Assembly: GCA_017307955.1 (NCBI GenBank)
Contig: JAFKFV010000012.1
Location: 1-64,000, forward strand
Source: Allobosea sp.
Lineage (GTDB): Bacteria > Pseudomonadota > Alphaproteobacteria > Rhizobiales > Kaistiaceae
Length of the DNA: 64,000 nucleotides
Direction: 5' to 3'
Within the stretch, counting starts at the first letter, position 1, and each line of letters opens with the position of its first letter. Positions 16,662 through 24,148 of the stretch are shown here, in pieces. The notes below the pieces were generated by a model. It was not told the origin of the DNA, made no database searches, and saw only the letters and a program-made list of their open reading frames with translations. The translations under genes and the position numbers were made by a program.

Positions 16662-17441
16662 TTACATCATGAAGCCGGCGGTCCAGCCGCCATCGACGGC
16701 GAGGACCTGGCCGTTGACATAGCTCGCCTCGGGCGCGGCGAGGAACAGCACAGCCTCGGCGATCTCCTCCGGCGTGCCCGGCCTTCCGAGCGGGATGTGG
16801 CGCATGAAAGCCTCGGTGCGGGCGTGGAAGCTGCCTTCCTCGCCATAGAAGAGCTTGCGCGTGACCTCGGTCATGATCGAGCCCGGGGCGATCGCATTGG
16901 CGAGGATTCCATGCGGCGCCAGTTCAAGCGCCATCGACCGCGTCAGATGGATGATGCCGGCCTTGGCAGCGACGAAGGGGCTCTGCAGCCGCATCGCGGC
17001 GAGGCCGACGACGGAGGCGATGTTGACGATCCTGCCGCCGCGACCACCCGCGATCATCGGCTGCAGCGCCGTGCGGCTCATCAGGAACAGGCCGTCGAGA
17101 TCGACGCCGACGATGCGGTGCCACTCCTCGACGGGAAACTGATCGACGCCGACGCGGTGCGCGAGCGTGTTGACGCCGGCATTGTTGACGAGGATGTCGA
17201 GCCGGCCATAGGCCTTCATCGTCTGATCGACGGCTGCGGCAATCGCGGCCTCGTCGCGGATATCGACCTCCACGGCGATCGCGTCCGGCAGGCCGGCGGC
17301 GACGCTCGCCGCGCCCTCGCCATTGATGTCGGCGACGACGATCGCGGCGCCGTTCGCCGCGAGGCGGTCCACGATCGCGCGTCCGATGCCGCCGGCGGCG
17401 CCGGTGACGAAGGCCACCTGGCCCGAAAGATCGCAGCGCAT
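16662..17441 (-). CDS. SDR family protein with Tyr-to-Phe change in the active site
   Basis: A 259-residue SDR with intact nucleotide motif TGAAGGIG, NNAG, an IASV serine and the C-terminal VNGQVLAVDGGWTAG. The YxxxK motif reads FVAAK: residue 156 is Phe (codon TTC) and Lys160 is kept. Loss of the Tyr hydroxyl normally abolishes SDR catalysis. The start at 17441 follows GGGAGG at an eight-base spacing; a TTG six bases upstream is too close to it. The gene diverges from the GntR regulator, and the 17469 operator lies between them. It may bind substrate without turning it over, or use a different acid. Confidence 0.82.
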   Translation of the reverse strand: MRCDLSGQVAFVTGAAGGIGRAIVDRLAANGAAIVVADINGEGAASVAAGLPDAIAVEVDIRDEAAIAAAVDQTMKAYGRLDILVNNAGVNTLAHRVGVDQFPVEEWHRIVGVDLDGLFLMSRTALQPMIAGGRGGRIVNIASVVGLAAMRLQSPFVAAKAGIIHLTRSMALELAPHGILANAIAPGSIMTEVTRKLFYGEEGSFHARTEAFMRHIPLGRPGTPEEIAEAVLFLAAPEASYVNGQVLAVDGGWTAGFMM

Positions 17442-17468
17442 CGTCAAAGCCTCCCGAACGCTCTCGCT

Positions 17469-17484
17469 ATTATGATACTATAAT
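17469..17484. promoter_or_regulatory. Operator-like palindrome between SDR and GntR genes
   Basis: ATTATGATACTATAAT is an imperfect 16-bp palindrome (12 of 16 positions symmetric) in the 118-base divergent gap. Its minus-strand reading ATTATAGTATCATAAT resembles the 7165/13453 elements in its ATTATA start and CAT-containing centre. It is well placed for autoregulation of the GntR gene and control of the SDR. The relationship to the 24-bp element is weaker than between the other copies. Confidence 0.45.
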
Positions 17485-17559
17485 GATGATCGGCGACTGT
17501 CACCGCGAATGGCGGCGCGCGGCTGTTTCCGATAGTTTCGCAAAAAAGGACGACGGCGG

Positions 17560-18396
17560 GTGGCGGACGTGCGTGTGAACGACCGTGAGGAGAGCGGCAG
17601 GGACGGCGGCAAGACAGCCGCCGAGGATGCGCAGGGCGGGGCGGTGCTGGAGCTTTTCCCGCCGCGGGCGCTGTCGCGTGATGACGGGCCGCTCTACCGG
17701 CAGCTCGCCGCCATCCTGCGCGCGCCGATCGCCGAGGGCACGCTCGGCTCCGGCATGTCGCTGCCGCGCGAGGCCGATCTCGCCGAGCGCTTCGGCGTCA
17801 GCCTGATCACCGTCCGCCAGGCGCTGCGCGATCTCGAGAACGAGGGCCTCATCAAGAAGCGCGCCGCCAAGCCGGCGGTGGTGGCCGGACCGCAGGAGGG
17901 CCGCAAGCGCAGCTTCGGCTTCCAGAGCTTCGCCGAGATCGCCGCCTCGACGCGGGATCGGCGGCTCGACATCCACAGCTATCGCAAGGAGCGCTCGGCG
18001 GCGGCCAGCGCGGCGCTCGGCCTTGATTCCGACGAGGCGGTTCACTGCCTGCGCGCGACGCTGTTCATGGAGAATGTCCCGACCGGACTCACCACCTTCT
18101 ATTTCCCGCCCGAGATCGGCGCGCGCATGAAGCGTTCCGATTTCGACGATGTCGTCGTTTTCCGCTCGGTGCAGCGCCATCTCGGCATCAAGCTTTCGGG
18201 CGCGCGGATCACGGTCCGCGCCGACGTCGCCGACGAGAGCCTCGCCAAGGCGCTCGATTATGTCGTCGGCGGTCCGATCCTCGTCATCGAGATGCTCTAT
18301 CTCTCCGAGGCGGGCGATCCGGTCGAACTCACGATCAATCGCAATCGGGCCGATCTGTTCAGCCTCTCCTATGACGCGCCGAACGACCTCGTCTAG
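17560..18396 (+). CDS. GntR family transcriptional regulator (HutC subfamily, UTRA domain)
   Basis: A 278-residue regulator starting with GTG, with AAAGGA nine bases before. After a 40-residue hydrophilic leader comes a GntR winged helix-turn-helix (about 44-110: PLYRQLAAILR, then FGVSLITVRQALRDLENEGL). A UTRA ligand-binding domain (about 125-270) follows, ending VELTINRNRADLFSLSYD. HutC-type regulators commonly sense a pathway sugar or acid and release DNA. It is the best candidate to bind the AT-rich elements at 7165, 13453, 17469 and 18421, one of which is in its own promoter region (inference). Confidence 0.88.
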   Translation: MADVRVNDREESGRDGGKTAAEDAQGGAVLELFPPRALSRDDGPLYRQLAAILRAPIAEGTLGSGMSLPREADLAERFGVSLITVRQALRDLENEGLIKKRAAKPAVVAGPQEGRKRSFGFQSFAEIAASTRDRRLDIHSYRKERSAAASAALGLDSDEAVHCLRATLFMENVPTGLTTFYFPPEIGARMKRSDFDDVVVFRSVQRHLGIKLSGARITVRADVADESLAKALDYVVGGPILVIEMLYLSEAGDPVELTINRNRADLFSLSYDAPNDLV

Positions 18397-18420
18397 GGCG
18401 TCGCTGGACAGTCTCATAAG

Positions 18421-18441
18421 ATTATAATAGCATCATCTTGT
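18421..18441. promoter_or_regulatory. Third copy of the TATAATAGCAT operator-like element
   Basis: ATTATAATAGCATCATCTTG shares its first 13 bases exactly with the 7165-7188 element and then diverges. It lies just after the GntR gene and about 135-155 bases before the GTG of the second binding-protein gene, which also has the LacI-like site at 18501. This operon may therefore answer to both regulators. Confidence 0.5.
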
Positions 18442-18500
18442 CGTGTGGATGATGGCAGAAGCCGCCGCCGACAGAGCCGGGCTTGCACGCCGCGGCAATG

Positions 18501-18516
18501 ATGGTACCGTTATCAT
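18501..18516. promoter_or_regulatory. LacI-type operator upstream of second ABC importer
   Basis: ATGGTACCGTTATCAT matches the site at 2101-2116 at 15 of 16 positions. It lies 60 bases before the GTG start at 18576. The two copies are 16.4 kb apart and each precedes an island operon, so they probably form one LacI-type regulon. Confidence 0.65.
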
Positions 18517-18575
18517 GCGAGACGCCCACAAGAAGCGCCCGCATCGCAGAGGAACGCTCTCGAGGGAGGAACGCC

Positions 18576-19637
18576 GTGAAACTGAAAGCCACGCTTGTCG
18601 CCCTGGCGGCTGCGACGGCGGCGCTCGCCGCCGCCCCGCCTGCCATGGCCGAGGGCAAGCCCTACAAGATCTATCTGTCGAACAATTTCGTCGGCAATGA
18701 CTGGCGCCAGCAGATGGAGCGCGTCGCCGAGGTCTCGGTGAAGAAGGGGCCGCTCGCCGGGCGCGTCGATCTCAAGATCGAGAATGTCGAAGGCACGGTC
18801 CAGGCGCAGATCAACTCGCTCAACAACATCATCCGTTCGAAGCCCGACGCGATCCTGATCGACGCGGCCTCGGCCGAGGCGCTCAACCCGACCATCAAGA
18901 AGGCCTGCGACGCCGGCATCGTCGTCGTCTCCTTCGACCAGGTGGTGAGCGAGCCCTGTGCCTATGCGCTCGAATCCGACTGGACCCGCATTCCGGCCGT
19001 GCTCGCGGAATGGATGGCGGCCTCGCTCAACGGCAAGGGCAAGGTCTTCGTCGATCGCGGCCTCGCCGGCGCACCGATCTCGGCCCAGCTGGAGAAGGGC
19101 TATCTCGACGTGCTCGCGAAATATCCGGGCATCGAGGTGATCGGCAACTACAACGGCGAATATGCGCTCGGGCCGGAGCAGGCCGGCGTCGCCTCGCTGC
19201 TCGCCGCGCATCCGGAAGTCGACGGCATCCTGACCCAGGGCTATGGCAGCGGCGCGATCAAGGCGCTGCAGGATGCGGGCCGCAAGATCGTGCCGGTCAC
19301 CGCCTTCTCCTACAATGTGGCGGCGACGATCTGCGCGCAGACGGAAGGCGCGGCCTGTATCCTCGGCTCCAACCCGGCCTATCTCTCCTCCGAGGCGATC
19401 AAGCTCGCGGTCGACATCCTCGATGGCAAGCCGAAGCCGGCCGACCGCCATATCCTCGTCAATGGCGACTTCCTCGCCACCAATGGCGGCGAGTGGAAGT
19501 CGACGCTCTATCCCGACGCCGTCATCCAGAAGATCGAGATCGGCAAGAATGCCTGGCCGGATCGCCCGCCGGGCTTGACGCTGCCGATCACGCCCGACTG
19601 GGTCGAGATCACGGCCGAGGAAGCGGCCGGCGGCTGA
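18576..19637 (+). CDS. Sugar ABC transporter substrate-binding protein (periplasmic)
   Basis: A 353-residue type I binding protein of the Peripla_BP_4 class. It begins with GTG after a strong GGGAGGA ribosome binding site, which places a proper signal peptide (VKLKATLVALAAAT, cleavage after AMA) at the N-terminus. The mature protein opens KPYKIYLSNNFVGNDWRQQM. It is clearly different in sequence from the binding protein at 8412, so the island encodes two separate uptake systems. It heads an operon with an ATPase, two permeases and an SMP-30 lactonase. The ligand is unknown. Confidence 0.88.
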   Translation: MKLKATLVALAAATAALAAAPPAMAEGKPYKIYLSNNFVGNDWRQQMERVAEVSVKKGPLAGRVDLKIENVEGTVQAQINSLNNIIRSKPDAILIDAASAEALNPTIKKACDAGIVVVSFDQVVSEPCAYALESDWTRIPAVLAEWMAASLNGKGKVFVDRGLAGAPISAQLEKGYLDVLAKYPGIEVIGNYNGEYALGPEQAGVASLLAAHPEVDGILTQGYGSGAIKALQDAGRKIVPVTAFSYNVAATICAQTEGAACILGSNPAYLSSEAIKLAVDILDGKPKPADRHILVNGDFLATNGGEWKSTLYPDAVIQKIEIGKNAWPDRPPGLTLPITPDWVEITAEEAAGG

Positions 19638-19653
19638 GCCGCCTTCAGCGATC

Positions 19654-19689
19654 GCGCCGCCCGGTCTCCGCAAGCGGGCCGGGCGGCGC
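19654..19689 (+). other. Intercistronic hairpin after binding-protein gene
   Basis: An 11-bp perfect stem, GCGCCGCCCGG with CCGGGCGGCGC, closes a 14-base loop in the 98-base gap before the ATPase gene. There is no T-run, so full termination is unlikely. Like the elements at 8340, 9402 and 56339, it may protect the binding-protein message or reduce read-through. Confidence 0.55.
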
Positions 19690-19735
19690 TCCTTCGCAGC
19701 GACGCGCCGTCTTGGCGCCCTTGGCCGGCGGATCC

Positions 19736-21241
19736 ATGACCGATTTCCTGAAGGCGACCGCGGTCGTCAAGCGCTATGGCGGCATCGTCGCGCTCGGCCG
19801 GGCCGATCTTTCGGCGCGGGCCGGCGAGGTGCATGCCCTGCTCGGCGAGAACGGTGCCGGCAAGAGCACCTTCATCCAGATCCTGGCCGGCGCGGTGCGC
19901 GCCGACTCCGGCACCATCACGCTCGCCGGCGAGGCCTATCGGCCGAAGAACCCGGAAGCGGCGCAGGCCGCCGGTGTGGCGGCGGTGTTCCAGGAACTGT
20001 CGCTGATCCCCGACCTCACCGTCGCCGAGAATGTCTGGTTTCGCCACGAGCCGCTTTCGCCGCTCGGGACCGTGCGTGCGGCAACGCTGAATGCCGCCAC
20101 TGCCGAACTCTTCGCGCGCTATCGCTTTCCCGATATCCGGCCGGATCGCGAGGTCCGCCGCCTGACGCTCGCCGAGCGGCAGGTGGTCGAGATCGGCAAG
20201 GCGCTGTCGCGTAATCCGCGCGTGCTGATCCTCGACGAGGCGACCTCGGCGCTGCCGCCGGCCGAAACGGAGTGGCTGCTCGGTCTCGCGCGAAGCGTCG
20301 CCGCGGCCGGCACGCTCGTCATCTATATCTCGCACCGGCTCGGCGAGGTGCGGGCGATCGCCGACCGCATCACCGTCTTCCGCAATGGCGAGACCGTCGC
20401 CGCCTACGAGACGCAGGCGGTCGACGACGAGACCATCATCGCCGACATGCTCGGGCGGCGCATGGACCGGCTCTATCCCCCGCGCGTCGCCACGGCGACC
20501 GACCGGGTGGCGCTCGGCCTCCGCGGCTTCGGCGCCGGGTCGAAGCTCTCCGGCATCGATCTCGATCTGAAGGAGGGCGAGGTGCTCGGCGTCGCCGGCC
20601 TGCAGGGCCATGGCCAGCGCGAACTCTTCCAGGCGCTGTTCGGCCTCGGCCGCGCCGAGGGATCGGTCGCGCTCTGGGGCCAGCCGCGCGATATCCGCTC
20701 GCCCCGCGCCGCGCTGTCGGGGCGCGACGGGCTGGCGCTCGTCCCGGAGGATCGCCGCAGCCATGGGCTGATGCTGGCGAAGAGCATCCGCGAGAACCTG
20801 ACGCTCTCCGTCGTGCGCCGCTTCACCCGCTTCGGGCTCACCGATCCGACGCGCGAGCAGGCGCTGGTCGAGGAGATGATCCGCACGCTGCGCATCAAGG
20901 CGGATTCGCCCGAGCAGCCGGCCGGCACGCTGTCGGGCGGCAACCAGCAGAAGGTCATCTTCGGCAAGATGCTGCTGACCGAGGCGCGCATCCTGCTGCT
21001 CTACGATCCGACGCGCGGCATCGATGTCGGCACGAAGGGCGAGATCTTCACGCTGATGCGCCGCCTCGCCGCCGAGGGCTATGCCATCCTGTTCTATTCC
21101 AGCGATCTCGCCGAACTCGTCCATGTTGCCGACCGCGTCGCCGTGCTGCGCAACGGCCGCCTTGCCGCCGTTCTAGAGGGCGACGACAATTCCGAACACG
21201 GCATCCTGCGCGCCGCCATGATCGAGAGGGCGGCCGCATGA
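19736..21241 (+). CDS. Sugar ABC transporter ATP-binding protein (two fused NBDs)
   Basis: A 501-residue RbsA-type ATPase. NBD1 has Walker [10 protein letters not shown] and Walker B LILDEATSALPP. NBD2 has a degenerate Walker A (GLQGHGQRE), signature LSGGNQQK and an unusual Walker B that reads LLLYDPTRG, where family members usually have LLLDEPTRG. The Asp and catalytic Glu are thus Tyr and Asp. The ribosome binding site is weak (GGCGGA). The last codon overlaps the first permease gene by ATGA. It drives the importer formed by the permeases at 21238 and 22245. Confidence 0.9.
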   Translation: MTDFLKATAVVKRYGGIVALGRADLSARAGEVHALLGENGAGKSTFIQILAGAVRADSGTITLAGEAYRPKNPEAAQAAGVAAVFQELSLIPDLTVAENVWFRHEPLSPLGTVRAATLNAATAELFARYRFPDIRPDREVRRLTLAERQVVEIGKALSRNPRVLILDEATSALPPAETEWLLGLARSVAAAGTLVIYISHRLGEVRAIADRITVFRNGETVAAYETQAVDDETIIADMLGRRMDRLYPPRVATATDRVALGLRGFGAGSKLSGIDLDLKEGEVLGVAGLQGHGQRELFQALFGLGRAEGSVALWGQPRDIRSPRAALSGRDGLALVPEDRRSHGLMLAKSIRENLTLSVVRRFTRFGLTDPTREQALVEEMIRTLRIKADSPEQPAGTLSGGNQQKVIFGKMLLTEARILLLYDPTRGIDVGTKGEIFTLMRRLAAEGYAILFYSSDLAELVHVADRVAVLRNGRLAAVLEGDDNSEHGILRAAMIERAAA

Positions 21242-22248
21242 CGATGCTCGCCGCCGACAGCCGCGAAAGGCGCGCCATGCCGGGTCTCTCCCCCTCGCTG
21301 AAGGCGACGCTCACAGACCGGGCGCCGATCCTGATCCCGGTCGCGATGCTGATCCTGCTGGTCGCAATCTATGCCAGCCTCCGCGAAGGCGTGTTCACGC
21401 TGGACGAGCTCAATCTTGACACGGCGGCGGCGCTGACGCTGGTGCTGGCGGCGACGGGGCAGACCATCGTCCTCCTGCGCGGCGGCATCGATCTCTCGAT
21501 CGGCGGCACGATCAGCCTGGGGACGGTGCTGGCGGCGACGCAGTTTCGCGACGATCCGGCACATGTCGCGCTGTGGACGGTGCTCATTCTCGTCATCGGC
21601 GCGCTGGTCGGGGTCGTCAACGGCGTCCTCATCACGGCGCTGCGGCTACAACCCTTCCTGGTGACGCTCGCCACCTGGTCGATCCTCTCCGGCACGGCGC
21701 TGATCATCCTGCCGATCGACGGCGGCGGGCTGCCCTCCTTCTGGATGGCGTTCGGCTCTCGCAACTGGCTCGGCCTTTCGAGCGCCGTCTGGCTGCTGGC
21801 GGTACTCGTCCTGTTCTGGCTCTGGTTCCGCCGCACGCGGCTCGGCATCGCCATCCGCGCCACTGGCTCCAACGAGCGCTCGGCCTTCCTCTCCGGCGTC
21901 TCCCCTCTCGGCATCAACGTCGCGACCTACGCCCTTTCAAGCCTCTTCGCAGCTCTGGCGGCGCTCTATCTGACGACGCAGACCGGAGCCGGCTCGCCGA
22001 CCATCGGCAAGGACTACATCCTGCCCTCGGTCGCAGCGGCGGTGATCGGCGGCATCAGCCTGTTCGGCGGTCGCGGCGGGCTGATCGGCACGATCATCGG
22101 CGCCTATATCCTGACGATCATCGGCAATCTTGTCTTCGTGCTGTCGATCTCCAGCTACTGGCAGCCGATCGTTTCCGGCGTCATCCTGCTCATCGCCGTC
22201 CTTGCCAGCTCGATCGCCGAACGCTCGGCGCGGCGGAGCCTCACATGA
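21238..22248 (+). CDS. Sugar ABC transporter permease
   Basis: A 336-residue BPD_transp_2 inner-membrane permease with a cytoplasmic N-terminus of about 30 residues, then multiple transmembrane segments. Family motifs LRGGIDLSIGGTISLG and GGISLFGGRGGLIGT are clear. The start overlaps the ATPase stop and the end overlaps the next permease (both ATGA), so translation is coupled. With the following, different permease it probably makes a heterodimeric channel, unlike the single-permease system at 7263. Confidence 0.9.
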   Translation: MTMLAADSRERRAMPGLSPSLKATLTDRAPILIPVAMLILLVAIYASLREGVFTLDELNLDTAAALTLVLAATGQTIVLLRGGIDLSIGGTISLGTVLAATQFRDDPAHVALWTVLILVIGALVGVVNGVLITALRLQPFLVTLATWSILSGTALIILPIDGGGLPSFWMAFGSRNWLGLSSAVWLLAVLVLFWLWFRRTRLGIAIRATGSNERSAFLSGVSPLGINVATYALSSLFAALAALYLTTQTGAGSPTIGKDYILPSVAAAVIGGISLFGGRGGLIGTIIGAYILTIIGNLVFVLSISSYWQPIVSGVILLIAVLASSIAERSARRSLT

Positions 22249-23228
22249 TCAATCTCCGCCGCCACCGCGCGATCCTGCTCGCCTATCTCGGCATGCTGCT
22301 GCTCCTGCTGCTCACGAGCGTGGTGGCTCCCGGCTTTCTCTCGGCGGCGCATCTGAGAAGCACCGTGGTGCTCGCGGCCTTCATCGGCATCGTCGCGCTC
22401 GGTCAGACCTTCGTCATCATCGGCGGCGGCATCGATCTCTCGGTGCCTTGGGTGCTCAACGCCGCGGCCGTGCTGATGACGCTCGCCGCCGCCGGCCAGA
22501 ACGGGCCGCTGCTCTATATCGTGCCGCTGCTGCTCGTTGCCGGCGCGCTGGTCGGCGCGATCAACGGGCTCGGCGTCGCGCTGTTCGGCGTGCCGCCGAT
22601 CATCATGACGCTCGCCGTCAACGTCATCCTGCAGGGCGGCATCCTGGTCTTCACCGGCGGCGCACCGACGGCCACCGCGCCGCCCGCGATCCAGTTCCTT
22701 GCGGTCGGCCGCATCGCCGGCTTCCCCGTCATCCTGATCCTCTGGATCGTGATCGCCGTGGTGGCGACGCTGCTCCTGTCGCGGAGCGCCTTCGGCCGCT
22801 ACCTCTATGCCGTCGGCTCCAGCGCCGCTGTCGCCACCTTTTCCGGCGTTCCGACGCTCGCCACCACCGTCGCCGCCTATACGCTGTCCGGCTTCGCCGC
22901 GGCGCTGGCCGGCATGCTGCTCACGGGCTACACCGCGCAGGCCTATCTCGGCATGGGCGATCCCTATCTCTTCACATCGATCGCAGCGGTGGCGATCGGC
23001 GGCGCCTCGATCCTCGGCGGCAGCGGCAACTATATCGGCACGATCGCCGGTGCGCTGGTGCTGACCATCCTGACCGGCCTGTTGCCGGCGCTCAATCTTT
23101 CCAACGGCGCCCTGCTCGTCGTCTATGGCGTCGTGATCCTGGTGACCGTCTCGCTCGGCAGCGAGTCGATCGCCGCCTTTCTCGGCAGCTTCCGCCGCGC
23201 GCGCCGCGGCGACGGCGCCGCTTTATGA
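22245..23228 (+). CDS. Sugar ABC transporter permease
   Basis: A 327-residue second permease of the same importer. It shows the family motifs IGGGIDLSVPWVLN and GGASILGGSGNYIGT and about eight to ten hydrophobic segments. It differs enough from its upstream neighbour that the pair is not a recent duplication. The stop overlaps the ATG at 23225 of the lactonase gene, making a five-gene coupled operon. It probably pairs with the 21238 permease. Confidence 0.9.
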   Translation: MINLRRHRAILLAYLGMLLLLLLTSVVAPGFLSAAHLRSTVVLAAFIGIVALGQTFVIIGGGIDLSVPWVLNAAAVLMTLAAAGQNGPLLYIVPLLLVAGALVGAINGLGVALFGVPPIIMTLAVNVILQGGILVFTGGAPTATAPPAIQFLAVGRIAGFPVILILWIVIAVVATLLLSRSAFGRYLYAVGSSAAVATFSGVPTLATTVAAYTLSGFAAALAGMLLTGYTAQAYLGMGDPYLFTSIAAVAIGGASILGGSGNYIGTIAGALVLTILTGLLPALNLSNGALLVVYGVVILVTVSLGSESIAAFLGSFRRARRGDGAAL

Positions 23229-24127
23229 CGGACGGGGGTTCCATGGTCGAGATCGAATGCGTCGTCGATGCCGGAGCGCTGCTCGGCGAGAGCACCTATT
23301 GGGATGTCGACGAGCAGGTGCTGTGGTGGATCGACATCTACGGCAAGACCCTCCACTGCTTCGATCCCGCGACGCGGCTGGACGATACGGTCGCGCTTCC
23401 CGAATATCCGGGCTGCGTCGCGGTGCGACAATCCGGCGGGCTCGTCATCACGCTGGAGACCGGCTTCCACTTCCTCGATCCGGCGAACGGGCAGCTGACC
23501 CCGATCGTCGATCCGGAGAGTGCCATCGCCGATACCCGCTTCAATGACGGCAAGACCGACCGGCAGGGGAGCTTCTGGTCCGGTTCGATGTTCGAGGCGC
23601 CGGGCAAGCCGATGCGCCCGATCGCCTCGCTCTACCGCCTCGACACCGATCTCACCTGCCACAAGGTCGTCGAGGGCGTCGGCTGTTCGAACGGGCTCGC
23701 CTGGAGCCCCGACAGCCGCACGATGTATTACACCGACAGCCACACGCCGATCGTCTGGGCCTTCGATTTCGATCCCGTCACGGGCGAAGCGGACAACCGG
23801 CGCGACTTCGTCGACCTCTCCTTCATGGACGGCATCGTCGACGGCTCCACCGTCGATGCCGACGGCTGCTACTGGCTGACGGTGCCCTTCAAGGGCAAGG
23901 TCATGCGTTACGATCCCGATGGCCGCCTGATGCTGACCATCGACCTGCCGGTCGATCTGCCGACCTGCTGCGAGTTCGGCGGCGAGGCGCTCGACACGCT
24001 CTATGTCACGAGCGCGACGCTGCGTCGTTCCGCCGACGTCCTCGCCGGCCAGAAGAACCCCGGCGGGTTGTTCGCCATTCACGGCACCGGCGCGACGGGC
24101 CTGCCGCTCGTTCCCTTCAAGGGCTGA
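23225..24127 (+). CDS. SMP-30/gluconolactonase family lactonase
   Basis: A 300-residue six-bladed beta-propeller of the SMP-30/regucalcin family. Visible family features are LGESTYWDVDEQVLWWIDI (first metal-ligand region), RFNDGKTDRQGSFWSGSM, CSNGLAWSPDSRTMYYTDS and VDGSTVDADGCYW. These proteins hydrolyse sugar 1,4- or 1,5-lactones to aldonic acids with a divalent metal. The ATG at 23225 overlaps the permease stop; an ATG at 23243 with GGGGG upstream is an equally good start (294 residues). It links the importer to an oxidative pathway, sugar to lactone to acid. The closing gene converges on 24149. Confidence 0.88.
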   Translation: MTDGGSMVEIECVVDAGALLGESTYWDVDEQVLWWIDIYGKTLHCFDPATRLDDTVALPEYPGCVAVRQSGGLVITLETGFHFLDPANGQLTPIVDPESAIADTRFNDGKTDRQGSFWSGSMFEAPGKPMRPIASLYRLDTDLTCHKVVEGVGCSNGLAWSPDSRTMYYTDSHTPIVWAFDFDPVTGEADNRRDFVDLSFMDGIVDGSTVDADGCYWLTVPFKGKVMRYDPDGRLMLTIDLPVDLPTCCEFGGEALDTLYVTSATLRRSADVLAGQKNPGGLFAIHGTGATGLPLVPFKG

Positions 24128-24148
24128 GCGCGGCGCGGGATTTCCCGA

